From contig LR877149.1 of assembly GCA_903995115.1 (NCBI GenBank), forward strand, positions 62,001 through 126,000: a stretch of 64,000 bases of DNA, given 5' to 3'. Origin of the DNA: Angomonas deanei. Lineage: Eukaryota > Euglenozoa > Kinetoplastea > Trypanosomatida > Trypanosomatidae. Shown here piece after piece: positions 1-9,144 of the stretch. The notes beneath the pieces were generated by a model. The model searched no databases. It worked only from the letters and a program-made list of their open reading frames with translations, and was not told the origin of the DNA. The position numbers were made by a program, and so were the translations under genes. Position 1 is the stretch's first letter, and each line of letters opens with the position of its first letter.

Positions 1-562
1 TGAGGGGCGCCTCGTCCGCATCACTTTCGTCCGTCAGGACTTCCTTCTGGGATTGCACTGTCTCCGGATTCCTCTGGTTGGCGTGGCCCACACTTCTCGC
101 GCGCTTTCTTCTCCCTAATTCTACAGGTAGTGGGTTTGAAGTCGAACTTTGCCCTAATTCAGAAGAAAGACTCTCCAGCGATTCCGACATTTTTTTGAGG
201 TCGGACTTAACCCTTCCGCAGTGTCGTTTCCCTCTGTTTCGCTCCGTTGTAGCCATCATGGGGATTTCATTTTCCTCGTCGGAATCCGACAGAAATTCCT
301 TTCCTGAAAAGCGCATAGACTTCACCCGGTGAGCGGCCGGGGCGCCGCTGTGCCTGTCCGCTCCGCCTTTATATAATTCAAACGCCAGAGGTCGGAACTC
401 CTCACTGTTATCGGAGTAATCCGTGGACGACGAGTCATACCCATCGTCACTGTCCTCTTCGTAAACGCGCTTTTGTGGCTGCGCGGCCTGCGTCGGCTTC
501 TTAATTGCTGCCGCCTTTGCTGCCGCAGCCCTAGGTGCTGCAGCGGGAGTGCGGGTTGTCAT
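1..562 (-). CDS. Acidic low-complexity protein of unknown function, 5' part only
   Basis: A minus-strand reading frame starts at an ATG at 562-560 and stays open for 187 codons to the window edge, so only the N-terminus is present. The first 30 residues are Ala/Lys/Pro-rich. After that come acidic serine clusters (for example EEDSDDGYDSSS and DSDEE) separated by basic patches such as GRRKRARS. This is typical of a disordered nuclear or chromatin-associated protein, but no domain is recognisable and I assign no function. Support for a real gene: it remains open through mixed-composition sequence, and its start is preceded on the minus strand by T-tracts (A-runs at 614-629 and 657-672 on the plus strand) and an AG only a few bases upstream of the ATG. 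It lies downstream of the acyl carrier protein gene in the same leftward unit. Confidence 0.7.
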   Translation of the reverse strand, partial: MTTRTPAAAPRAAAAKAAAIKKPTQAAQPQKRVYEEDSDDGYDSSSTDYSDNSEEFRPLAFELYKGGADRHSGAPAAHRVKSMRFSGKEFLSDSDEENEIPMMATTERNRGKRHCGRVKSDLKKMSESLESLSSELGQSSTSNPLPVELGRRKRARSVGHANQRNPETVQSQKEVLTDESDADEAPL

Positions 563-566
563 GATT

Positions 567-629
567 CTCTACAAATGGTATGACAAATCACCAACGAAAT
601 AAATAACAACAATAAAAAAAAAAAAAAAA
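567..629 (-). promoter_or_regulatory. Trans-splice acceptor region of the leftward low-complexity gene
   Basis: Read on the minus strand, a T16 tract (614-629) is followed by AG dinucleotides at 570-569 and 568-567, giving a 5' UTR of about 4-6 bases before the ATG at 562. A pyrimidine tract plus the first AG downstream is the known kinetoplastid spliced-leader acceptor arrangement. The exact AG used is an inference. Confidence 0.5.
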
Positions 630-1008
630 GAAATAACTACACCACAGATAAATTCGAAAAAAAAAAAAAAAAGATACAGATTGAATCTTTCCGGTAAAAA
701 TCCGAAATTCTTTCAGCAAATAATATCAAGAAAAAGTAGGAAGAGAAAAAAGAAAGATTAGAAGAAGCTGAGGGGGCGCAGACTAACAAAAAAAAAAAGA
801 AAAGAAAATTCGGAGTATTAACCAGTGTAGCAAAAATAATAATTTAAAAAAAAAAAGGCAACGTAACCTCTAGAGGAAATATCGTACGAAACGAAACACA
901 AAAAGTCCTCTTTGAAGTAAACAATTAAAAAAAAAAAAAGAAGCAGATGGGCATCACTCGCAGCAGCTCCAAGAAATAAGGAGAACCGCTGGGCATACAG
1001 ACAGGCAG

Positions 1009-1024
1009 AATAATAATAATAATA
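1009..1024. repeat. AAT microsatellite
   Basis: About five AAT units in the spacer between the two leftward genes. Confidence 0.8.
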
Positions 1025-2304
1025 AAAACACGTATACTGACACTGTACTGGAATTACGCGTCAATACAATTTTTAAAAATATATGCCTCTGTCCTCGTTT
1101 ACTGACCACTGCTGGCTTTGTCGGTTAGCGGTTACTTCCGCAGACAACACTTGAAGTCTACGGTTGCCTCTGCCGCACAGCACCAGCGGCGAGAGCCATC
1201 ATGCAACGGCTAAAATTACTGAAGCATGCAGACAAAACACCGGCAAAATTGGTGCGTTAGATTGAAGAAATTAAACGCGCCCCGTTTGAATCTCTCCTCA
1301 TTGTGATCATTAGGTTTCACCCAACTATCGCCGCATCTAAAAAAAAAAAAAAAACTGATATAGTACACTTTATTCCGGAGCCGACAGAAATAATTCAAAA
1401 TGAGCAGTGAAACAAACACGGCAGCATAAAATAAAAATAAGTCGCAGATCATAGTGTGTTTGCTTATCCTTGGACCCCAACAATATATATATACGTTAGC
1501 TTTGCGTCCATCAGTACGATGCATGTAAGGTTCGTTTTATCTATAGATGCACACACCTAAATTTTAATTGGTGCTACGGTACTTTTCCTGACCCCGGCTG
1601 GGCAAACGGAGAAAAAAAAAAAAATGAGCAGACACACAGGAAAAAGAGGCAAACGCCGCTTGAAAAAAACAAAAAAAAGCAAAAAAAAAAAAAAAAAAAG
1701 GTGAGAACTGCAAATCTACAAGGAGTCTCATAAGGGATCCCCACAACGACCCACATTTGGGTAAACGGTATAAAAAACCCACCTTCCGGAAATATCGGCG
1801 GTCAAGGACGCGAAAGTACGCTGAGAAGACGCGTATATGAACGCGAACCGCTTAACTTCTTCCACCATTACATCATCAGAGGCGGTGTGACTGCTTGCGT
1901 AAGAGCACGCGGCAAACTGTCAAAAAAAAAAAAAAAAAAGGAGGCGGCCGCGACAACTAACCAATTAAATTAAAACAAAGGGGAGAGAGAAAAGAAGACA
2001 TACAAAGGCAGCTAACGCACCAAAAGGAACAACTATACGGGAAACCCCCGGAAGCGTGCCGACAATGGCATCCAAACCGTTAACACTAATATATTATAAT
2101 AAATTCAATTCTACTTTTTCATTTAAGTTTTTTTTTTTTTTTTTAATTCTCGTAGGAGTTTACTGCTTCTTTTCGTTGGAAAAAAATCATTATGTATTAA
2201 ATATATAGAACGTGTTTTTTACCAAATATATTTTTCTCCTCATAATTTTTCCTAATTCCTAAAATGTGTCGTGGCACCCAGTAAAGTGCAGATTCGCTGA
2301 TTAC

Positions 2305-2757
2305 TTACTTCGACATAGGGTTCTGGGCGATGTACTCGACGGCGTCGGGGATCGACTGAATTTTCTCGGCATCATGGTCAGGGATATCTAAAATGAATTC
2401 TTGTTCAATGGCAAAGACCACCTCGACAACCTCAAGAGAGCTCAGGCCCAAGTCGTTGACGAAGTGAGACTCGGGGGTTACTTTGGAAGCATCCACTTTC
2501 TCAAAATTCTTCACCACCTCCATCACACGGGTGAGAACATCGTTCTTATCGAGGAGGTACTGTCCGCTACGGGAAGCCGGCTCCTCGTGACCGCCGCCGG
2601 AGTAGAATCTCACAGACTGGGAAAGGCAGCCGTTAAAGCGGAGGCTTTCGCGCGCGGGAATTTGCACTCTTGCACTGCTCATGGGAGCGCTTCTCGCCGC
2701 ACAAAAGCACAACGCAGCGACACGGCTGCCGGCCAGACGCGCTAGATTTCTCTGCAT
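2305..2757 (-). CDS. ACP: Mitochondrial acyl carrier protein
   Basis: 150 residues. Residues 1 to about 60 are Arg/Ala/Ser-rich without acidic residues, as expected for a mitochondrial presequence. Residues 70-146 form the acyl carrier domain. The prosthetic-group site reads DLGLSSLEVVE, with Ser107 followed by Leu in the position of the classic DSL motif; the preceding Asp is Ser here. Family knowledge: the Ser carries 4'-phosphopantetheine. The protein serves mitochondrial type II fatty acid and lipoate synthesis and, in many eukaryotes, complex I and Fe-S assembly. It is the first gene of the leftward unit, next to the strand switch. A purine-rich stretch on the plus strand at about 2824-2875 is the pyrimidine tract upstream of its start. 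Confidence 0.93.
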   Translation of the reverse strand: MQRNLARLAGSRVAALCFCAARSAPMSSARVQIPARESLRFNGCLSQSVRFYSGGGHEEPASRSGQYLLDKNDVLTRVMEVVKNFEKVDASKVTPESHFVNDLGLSSLEVVEVVFAIEQEFILDIPDHDAEKIQSIPDAVEYIAQNPMSK

Positions 2758-2879
2758 TAGAACAATAATATTAAAATTATGGGTGTAGTTAAAAACTGTA
2801 AAACTCCGGTATGAAACTATATTACGGAAAAGAAAATATCAAGGGAGAGAAGAGGGAAAAGGAATCAGCGTTTGGGAAA

Positions 2880-3260
2880 TACGAAACGGGGGGCGGGGAA
2901 AGCGGGCGGACGGGACGTCCCCTTGTTGGTGTGGCGATAAGATCCGGCGGCGGGGGCGCCCCCCCACGGTTATCCACCGCCCGGGCGAGGGCGGCGATCC
3001 CCACAAAAAACCGAAAGGGGACCCCGGCTCGCCGCCAGAGGGGAAAACGGAAGGCCCCGCAAAACCCGGCCGCCCGGAAACGGGCGCCGAATGCGCGGGC
3101 CCCCCACGCCCCACAGGAACCCAACCGATCCGTAATAAGCAAAAAGGGGAGGGCGCGCCGCGGCGCTTTTCCACCCGGCCGGGTCCGCCGCAGCCGCGCG
3201 CAGCCCGATGCGCGCTTACCGACGCGGGCCGTTTTCGCTAACGGGGTAGTCGGTTTTTTG
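2880..3260. other. GC-rich, G-tract island inside the strand-switch region
   Basis: Composition is strongly GC-rich and CpG-rich compared with the spacers on either side. On the plus strand at 2888-2914 four G-runs (6, 4, 3 and 3 bases) are separated by 1, 5 and 5 bases, which fits the standard G-quadruplex pattern. A perfect 12-base G/C palindrome lies near 2952-2963. Overlapping open frames on both strands here follow from the scarcity of AT-rich stop codons and have no protein-like character. Confidence 0.6.
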
Positions 3261-3891
3261 CGTGCGGGAGCCGAAACGTCAAAAACAAAAATGTGCCGTG
3301 CGACTCGGGGACAGTGGCAACGGCAGCCGCGTTTTATTATTGTATTTGTGAGATGGTGCGGTTAGTATTTTTTTGAATCACGCTCACGGGTAGTTGAAGT
3401 ACGACTAAAATCGTCAGTGAGCGTATCCCTGGTCCGGCAACCGCGTTTGACAACATTGTTGACATTTGGGGAGCCAACGGCAATTAAAAAGGACACACCG
3501 CCTTTCGAAATCAACACGAGAAAAGGAAGAAAAAGATAGGTGCACAGTCTTATTTGTGTATAACTAAAACGCACAATTGAGACTAGTAATGGTCTAACGA
3601 CAGCAAGTTAAATTATTATTGAATTCATATACAACTGTTGCAGCTTTTCCGAAGGCAATTACGAGCAAACAGAATTCGCAAACGTGTTGCTGGCAGCCGC
3701 TAAAGGGTAACTGTGCTGTCACGTAAATTCTACTGAAACGCAAGGAACACTTCACGTCGTGCAGGTGACACACCAAGAGTAGAACGATGGTCACAGTCCT
3801 GTTAATAGAGCACACCGTAATCGTGCGAAAACTTTTCTTGGAAATCAACGGGAAAGTAGGCCGATTTCCGGTTGCAGGCACGGGGACTTCG

Positions 3892-3916
3892 CCACACATA
3901 CACACACACACACACA
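3892..3916. repeat. CA microsatellite followed by long A-runs
   Basis: About ten CA units in the strand-switch region, followed directly by an A18 tract and, 40 bases on, by another A-run. Simple-sequence DNA; no gene. Confidence 0.8.
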
Positions 3917-5297
3917 AAAAAAAAAAAAAAAACCCACCGTTGGGAAGGGGAACTTTCAAAAAAAAAAAAAAAAAAATGGCCGCACCATTAATTATGTCGG
4001 CGTGATCTGGGATCACTCGTAGCTCGTCACAATAAACGCTTCCGGTGGGTAAGTGGCCTCGTGAGCATTAGGGCAGAGAAGAAGCTCCGTGCCATTAACA
4101 ACCTCACGTAGTTTGTCATAATGCCGGGACTACTAATAGTAAATTTCCCCTTTAGAAGCGTGGCACAAGTCGTATTTCTCTATGATGTGTTTTCCGGCGT
4201 AACTCGCAGGACAGCCAGCAAAACAGTCCTGGGTTCCTTAATGAAAGGCTTTGTAAGTTCGTTTTATTTACACCTTTGCCTCTACAGTTCCTTTTGGAGA
4301 GCAATCCAACGACACCGGCGTAAAAGAAAGCGACGTTTTTAAAGAATCACGTACTTGAAAAAAAAAAAAAAAAAGGAGCAGATACGGAAGAGCGCAGGAA
4401 ATTTGTTTTATTTTAGCTACTACGGCTCTCTAGTTTGCGCGCGGAGTAGGTGGTTTCGCGTTGGAAATGCCAATCGAATTCGGATGTTGGCAATTACAAC
4501 AGTAACATAAACAGGGAAAAAAGTAAAAAAACTAACCATGACTGTGGTTATCATAAATCCGTTGTCGTAAACGTGCTGCCACCAACAAAAGAATTCCAGC
4601 ACAAAGCAGCTCCAAAAAGTAAACAGTTAATTTTTGTTTTTCTGGAATCCCCTGTTTGACTGATTATACTCATGACACTCTCCGATTGCAGATCTCGGAG
4701 GGACACCAGAGGTGATTTTAGTAATACACCCGAATTTTTGTGAGTGCTTGTGTTTTACGCTTCACCCAGAAAGCAGCTGCGTCGTCGCCTGAAAAGGGGA
4801 TCATTCATGGATCATAGGGGAACCGCTTCCCAAGTACAAGAAAATAGCAATAATAAAAAAACGATGAAGTGTGAAATTCTTCTTCTTGCATCCTGCCATT
4901 GGAATGATCGTTTACTGCAAATTCGAGGAGAGGGTAGTTGCTGCAGGACAAATAATGGTTCCTTTTGCATTTTTAATTGCTTTTCATGTTTGCAAACCCC
5001 GGAAAACAGTTTCCTCCTTTTTCGAAAAGAGCGCATCACCCGCGTGGCGTTGACAGGAATTATAATGAAGCGGCAGTATAGTTTGGGAACTAAACGCGGA
5101 CTTTTTTCAAGATGAATGGTATTCCGTCTACCATTTTTGATAATGCGTCCCCCTTATTATTTACGGTGCGAAGATGAATTGTTTTGTTGGGAACAAAAAT
5201 AGTGAAATAAAGAGTTCACGGGGTTTTGCACAACTCGATAAGAAGCGAGCAAAAACGTGTAACGGCGCGAAGTTTTTTTTTTTTAAACTAAAACATA

Positions 5298-5317
5298 TTA
5301 ATAAATAAATAAATAAA
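5298..5317. repeat. AATA microsatellite
   Basis: About five copies of a 4-base AATA unit just upstream of the first rightward gene, in AT-rich spacer. Confidence 0.8.
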
Positions 5318-5536
5318 GGAATAGTGCGCGTTAGCAATTTTTATTTTATGGTTTTGTTCCTTTTTTTTTTTTTTTTTGCCCTTTTATACAGTTCCTTGTC
5401 AATTATTTCCGCTGCTGAAAAAAAATAACAATATCAATAATCAATAATGAAATAACTATAAATTATCCGAAAATATTTTTTTTACTCTTTCTTCTCCCCC
5501 TTTTTTTCCCCCATTGACAGTTTTTTCTTTTCTTTA

Positions 5537-5564
5537 TTTTTTTTTTTTTTTCGCTCACCACAAG
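5537..5564 (+). promoter_or_regulatory. Trans-splice acceptor of the R-SNARE gene
   Basis: A T15 run (5537-5551) is followed by the first AG at 5563-5564, leaving a 7-base 5' UTR before the ATG at 5572. This is the clearest acceptor in the window and marks the first rightward gene. The spliced-leader role is established for kinetoplastids; the exact site is inferred. Confidence 0.6.
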
Positions 5565-5571
5565 TTGTTAA

Positions 5572-6273
5572 ATGTCCGACAGCTCAAAAAAAATATACGG
5601 CGCTCTTGTCGTGAGAGTCGCAGATCGCCTCATTTTATCGAAAATTATCGTAAGCGCAACAGAAGGGTTTACCATTCCGAGCACGGCGTGGGCCGATTTA
5701 GTCAGTCGCTGTGGGGCGCCTCATTTTCGCACATCGGCATTTCTGCAGGTAACCTCGGATGACGGCTCTTCTGAGCCTATACAATTGTCCTACCACGTAA
5801 TGACAGACGACACCACGGGGTTCGCTGTTTTGTGTGGAAAGAGTGTTAGTAGACGTGAGGGCCAAGCTGCGTTAGACGATTTATCCTCACTGTTTCGTAA
5901 AATGTTTGTTGAAAACGTGTCTAAACTTACAAGCTCATCGGTTTCCGTTTTTTCGAAACCAGCGAAAGACCTTCTGTTGAGTAGTGGTAACGGACCGGAT
6001 AGTTTAGCGAAAATAAATGAGGTGAAGAGCGCTGTCGATGAAGCGAAAGGTCTGGCCATGGATAATGTGGAGCGTTTGATCCAGAGAGATCAGAAAATTG
6101 ATGATATTATCCATGCTAGTGAGGATTTGTTATACCATTCGGATGGGTTTGGTCGCAACAGCCGTGCGCTTTCTGATCAAATTTGGTGGAATTCCATGAA
6201 GGGAAAAATTATCATTTTCGGAACAGCGGCTGTGTTTCTGTTTATGGTTTTTTTTGTGTTTTTTACTGATTAA
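5572..6273 (+). CDS. Longin-type R-SNARE (VAMP7-like)
   Basis: 233 residues. The N-terminal part (about 1-115) has the length and alternating hydrophobic pattern of a longin domain. Residues 145-208 form the SNARE helix, with the zero-layer Arg at position 172 ([12 protein letters not shown]) flanked by heptad hydrophobics; this matches VAMP7 better than Sec22 or Ykt6, because there is no C-terminal CAAX box. Residues 212-231 are a single transmembrane helix followed by two or three residues, giving a tail-anchored protein. Family role: vesicle-side SNARE for fusion in endosomal, lysosomal or secretory trafficking. It is the first gene of the rightward unit. The compartment cannot be deduced from sequence alone. 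Confidence 0.88.
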   Translation: MSDSSKKIYGALVVRVADRLILSKIIVSATEGFTIPSTAWADLVSRCGAPHFRTSAFLQVTSDDGSSEPIQLSYHVMTDDTTGFAVLCGKSVSRREGQAALDDLSSLFRKMFVENVSKLTSSSVSVFSKPAKDLLLSSGNGPDSLAKINEVKSAVDEAKGLAMDNVERLIQRDQKIDDIIHASEDLLYHSDGFGRNSRALSDQIWWNSMKGKIIIFGTAAVFLFMVFFVFFTD

Positions 6274-6470
6274 GTTGCAATTCAATGCTTTTTTTTTTTT
6301 TTTTGTTGTTGTTGTTCTTCATTAGTAATATTTCCCTGTTTGTGTTTAAAATATTATTCCAAAGATTTTGTTATTATTATTTATTTATGGACGTGCGTGG
6401 CGCGCCCGACCGCCGTATTACGGTCTTGCTATTTGCTACGAGTAATACATATTTACATTATTCCTTTTCT

Positions 6471-6514
6471 AATTTTTTTTTTCTCTGTTTCTCCCCCTTT
6501 CTCGCATATGTTAG
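6471..6514 (+). promoter_or_regulatory. Trans-splice acceptor of the methylmalonyl-CoA mutase gene
   Basis: A T/C-rich tract (about 6471-6502) is followed by an AG at 6513-6514, 31 bases before the ATG at 6546. This supports 6546 as the start: upstream in-frame sequence would have to be translated through the pyrimidine tract. Confidence 0.55.
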
Positions 6515-6545
6515 GTTAAAAAGTTTGATTGTTTGTGGACTGAAA

Positions 6546-8708
6546 ATGAGAAGGACTGTCGTCTTCGCTTCTCTTGCGCTTCCCTCCAAGTGGGTTGAAA
6601 TCGCAAAGAAGGAGTTGAAGCGTGATCCAGAGTCTTTGGTGATTCACTCTATCAATGGGTTTGACATAAAGCCACTCTATATTTCAAAGGATGGAAGCGA
6701 TGACAGTCTTCCGGGGGTGTACCCTTTCAAAAGAGGCGTTCACGCAACCATGTATACGGGGAGACCGTGGACTATTCGGCAATATGCGGGATTTTCGACA
6801 GCCGAAGAGTCCAATAATTTTTATCGCGCGGCACTGAGCGCGGGACAGCAAGGTCTTTCTGTCGCGTTTGATTTGGCGACGCACAGAGGGTACGATTCCG
6901 ACCACCCTCGTGTCACCGGCGATGTGGGTATGGCAGGCGTTGCGATTGACACCATCGAGGATATGAAGGCACTCTTCAAGGACATTCCGCTTGACAAAGT
7001 CAGCGTTTCCATGACCATGAATGGCGCCGTGATTCCCATCCTTGCCTTCTTTGCCGTGACGGCGGAGGAAAGCGGCGTTTCCCAGGAAAAACTTCGCGGT
7101 ACCATCCAGAACGACATTCTCAAGGAGTTTATGGTGAGAAATACGTACATTTTCCCACCCGCTCCTTCGATGCGCATTATTGGCGATATTATGGCGCACT
7201 TGAACAAAAAACAGCCCAAGTTCAACAGTATTAGTATAAGCGGCTATCATATCCAAGAGGCTGGCGCGGATGGGGCCCTTGAGTTGGCATTCACTATTGC
7301 CGATGGCTTGGAGTACATCCGATGCGCCCTCGACCGTGGCCTCACCGTCGACGACGTTGCGCCGCGCTTGTCCTTCTTTTTTGGTATTGGGATGAACTTT
7401 TACTGCGAGATTGCAAAATTGCGCGCCGCCCGCCAGTTGTGGGCCACCTACGTCAAGAAGATGTTCAATCCTAAATCACAGAAAAGTCTCCTCCTCCGCA
7501 CACACTCTCAGACTTCAGGGTGGTCGTTGACAGAGCAGGACATGCAAAACAACGTCATTCGCACCACCATAGAGGCCATGGCTGCCGTGATGGGCGGAGT
7601 TCAGAGTCTTCACACCAATGCCTTTGATGAAGCTGTTGCTCTGCCAACGAAGCAGAGCGCCCGAACCGCCCGTAACACACAAATTATTATACAAGAGGAG
7701 ACTGGCATCTGCCAAGTGGTTGACCCGTGGGGTGGATCCTACATGATGGAGGAACTCACGAATGAAATGATCAAAAAGGCTGGCGCGATCATTGACGAGG
7801 TGGAGGCAAAAGGTGGAATGACCAAATGCATCGAAGACGGCTTCCCCAAGTTGAGAATCGAGGAGAGTGCGGCTCGCCGCCAGGCTGCAATTGACTCTGG
7901 CGCGGAAACAATTGTCGGTGTCAACAAGTACAAAAACCCAGATGACCAGAAGAGCGAATTCCTTAAAATTGACAATGAGAAGGTGCGAAAGGGTCAAATC
8001 TCCCAACTCGGCGAGCTGAAGGCCAAACGCGATGGACAGAAGGTGAAGGAGATGCTGGCAAAAGTCACCGAGGCGTGCAAAGACGAAAAGGCTAATATTC
8101 TTGAGACGGCCATCGAGGCGGCGCGCGCGCGTGCGACCTTGGGCGAGATAACGAGCGCTATGGAGGAGGTATTTGGCCGTTACGTTGCCAAGAATCAAGT
8201 TGTTCAGGGCGTTTACTACAGCGCTTACCTGAAGGACGGAAGCAAGACGGAGCAGAAGAGGATCGAGGAGATCAAAAAGCGAATCGATGATTTTGCCGCG
8301 AAGGAAGGCCGAAGACCCCGTATTATGATTGCCAAAATGGGACAAGACGGCCACGATCGCGGGGCAAAGGTGGTCGCGACCGGCTATGCGGATCTAGGCT
8401 ATGACGTCGATATTGGCCCACTGTTCCAAACCCCTGAAGAGGTCGCACGACATGCGGTGGAAAACGATGTCCACATTGTGGGCGCGAGCTCGCTTGCCGC
8501 GGGTCATTTAACGCTTATTCCTCAGCTGATCGAGGAACTGAAAAAACTCGGTGCGAATGATATTATGGTGATTGCTGGCGGCGTCATTCCCCCCGAAGAC
8601 TACGAAACCTTGAGGAAGGCCGGGGTCAAGCATATTTTTGGACCTGGTACGCCGATCCCCGATTCAGCGGAAGCGATGATCAAGACTCTGGAGGAATCGC
8701 AAAAGTAG
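6546..8708 (+). CDS. Methylmalonyl-CoA mutase, single-chain (mitochondrial)
   Basis: 720 residues. It interconverts methylmalonyl-CoA and succinyl-CoA with adenosylcobalamin, the last step of propionyl-CoA disposal. The TIM-barrel substrate domain fills about 1-560: [34 protein letters not shown] and [13 protein letters not shown] are family signatures. The C-terminal B12 domain has DxHxxG with D601, H603 (the cobalt ligand) and G606, then GASSL and [10 protein letters not shown]. Both halves sit on one chain, as in the homodimeric mitochondrial enzyme. The start at 6546 follows the splice acceptor; the frame stays open upstream, but through T-tracts. The short basic N-terminus is compatible with a mitochondrial signal but is not a strong one. 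A genomic A24 tract begins 16 bases after the stop codon. Confidence 0.95.
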   Translation: MRRTVVFASLALPSKWVEIAKKELKRDPESLVIHSINGFDIKPLYISKDGSDDSLPGVYPFKRGVHATMYTGRPWTIRQYAGFSTAEESNNFYRAALSAGQQGLSVAFDLATHRGYDSDHPRVTGDVGMAGVAIDTIEDMKALFKDIPLDKVSVSMTMNGAVIPILAFFAVTAEESGVSQEKLRGTIQNDILKEFMVRNTYIFPPAPSMRIIGDIMAHLNKKQPKFNSISISGYHIQEAGADGALELAFTIADGLEYIRCALDRGLTVDDVAPRLSFFFGIGMNFYCEIAKLRAARQLWATYVKKMFNPKSQKSLLLRTHSQTSGWSLTEQDMQNNVIRTTIEAMAAVMGGVQSLHTNAFDEAVALPTKQSARTARNTQIIIQEETGICQVVDPWGGSYMMEELTNEMIKKAGAIIDEVEAKGGMTKCIEDGFPKLRIEESAARRQAAIDSGAETIVGVNKYKNPDDQKSEFLKIDNEKVRKGQISQLGELKAKRDGQKVKEMLAKVTEACKDEKANILETAIEAARARATLGEITSAMEEVFGRYVAKNQVVQGVYYSAYLKDGSKTEQKRIEEIKKRIDDFAAKEGRRPRIMIAKMGQDGHDRGAKVVATGYADLGYDVDIGPLFQTPEEVARHAVENDVHIVGASSLAAGHLTLIPQLIEELKKLGANDIMVIAGGVIPPEDYETLRKAGVKHIFGPGTPIPDSAEAMIKTLEESQK

Positions 8709-9144
8709 TGCAGGACACCTCATGAAAAAAAAAAAAAAAAAAAAAAAACCGAAATATATATAACCTTGTTATCGACATACACATATTTTTGGCAAAACTT
8801 GGATAAAATACTATGGGAGGAAAGAAAGTACACATTGATCCTTCCGAAAATCAAAAAGAGACTCTTAACGACAAAACAAAACGTCTTTTTTTTTTTCCTT
8901 ATACCATTAGTTTTCCTTTGTTATTTTAAACCATTCCCCAATGAACATACACTGAAATTTTCTCATGAAAACGTTTTTTTTTTTTTTTTTTTGAGTATTA
9001 TTATTCCTTTTTATGAATTCGTAATTACTTGGGAAGAGAAAGGAAAAGTGGAGCGTACTATGCTTGTGGTTGTCGGGTGATCAATTTCTTTGGCTCTCTG
9101 TTTCTTTCTGGGAGAGTAACATTTTCAGCTACTTTAAATTAAGG
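8709..9144. other. Spacer between methylmalonyl-CoA mutase and the CAND1-like gene
   Basis: Contains A24 at 8725-8748, T12 at about 8885-8896 and a T-run at about 8974-8992, then the T/C-rich tract (about 9077-9109) that probably serves the next gene. No gene seen. Confidence 0.6.

Larger units (their letters stand above)
563..2304. other. Long A-tract-rich spacer between the two leftward genes
   Basis: No credible gene is visible on either strand. Many A-runs on the plus strand (around 614, 657, 788, 846, 927, 1340, 1612, 1680 and 1921) are T-tracts for leftward transcription. They fit the 3' UTR of the acyl carrier protein plus the splice and polyadenylation region for the next gene. One T16 run (about 2129-2144) is an A-tract in the leftward sense, roughly 160 bases after the acyl carrier protein stop. 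An AAT microsatellite lies at 1009-1024. Confidence 0.6.
2758..5571. promoter_or_regulatory. Divergent strand-switch region, likely bidirectional transcription start region
   Basis: Leftward genes end here and rightward genes begin at 5572. Such divergent strand-switch regions are where polymerase II polycistronic transcription is known to start in kinetoplastids. A GC-rich island (about 2880-3260) stands out against AT-rich flanks and holds G-runs on both strands. Long homopolymers switch from poly-A (up to about 4374) to poly-T (from about 5273), so the boundary between pyrimidine tracts serving the two directions falls between 4375 and 5273. A CA microsatellite lies at about 3892-3916 and an AATA repeat at 5298-5317. 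I found no tRNA-like B box and no convincing ORF. Start sites cannot be placed by eye. Confidence 0.7.

Noticed and set aside
1216-1524. Leftward frame of 102 residues between the two minus-strand genes
   Set aside because: It runs through an A-tract read as a Phe run and through AT-rich spacer; it lacks protein-like composition and sits in a likely 3' UTR.
2811-3365. Open frames on both strands in the GC-rich island (up to 184 residues)
   Set aside because: GC-rich DNA lacks stop codons by composition. The translations are Arg/Ala/Gly/Pro low complexity, overlap on both strands and have no domain or splice context.
4744-5115. Rightward frame of 123 residues in the strand-switch region
   Set aside because: No recognisable domain, and several overlapping frames of similar length exist in the same place. 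It also lies before the point where T-tracts begin.
2758-5571. tRNA, snRNA or other polymerase III genes in the strand-switch region
   Set aside because: I looked for an internal B-box-like GGTTCGA sequence and cloverleaf arms on both strands and found none.
6285-6545. N-terminal extension of methylmalonyl-CoA mutase
   Set aside because: The open frame upstream of 6546 reads through T-tracts into Phe/Leu runs and crosses the likely splice acceptor at 6513-6514.
8725-8748. A24 after methylmalonyl-CoA mutase as a sign of a retrocopied gene
   Set aside because: The gene has its own splice-acceptor region and sits in a regular unit. Other unrelated genes here also have A-tracts after the stop, and trypanosomatid genes are intron-less anyway.
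8766-9080. Rightward frame of 104 residues after methylmalonyl-CoA mutase
   Set aside because: Its Phe runs are T-tracts of the next gene's splice region, and composition is that of AT-rich spacer.
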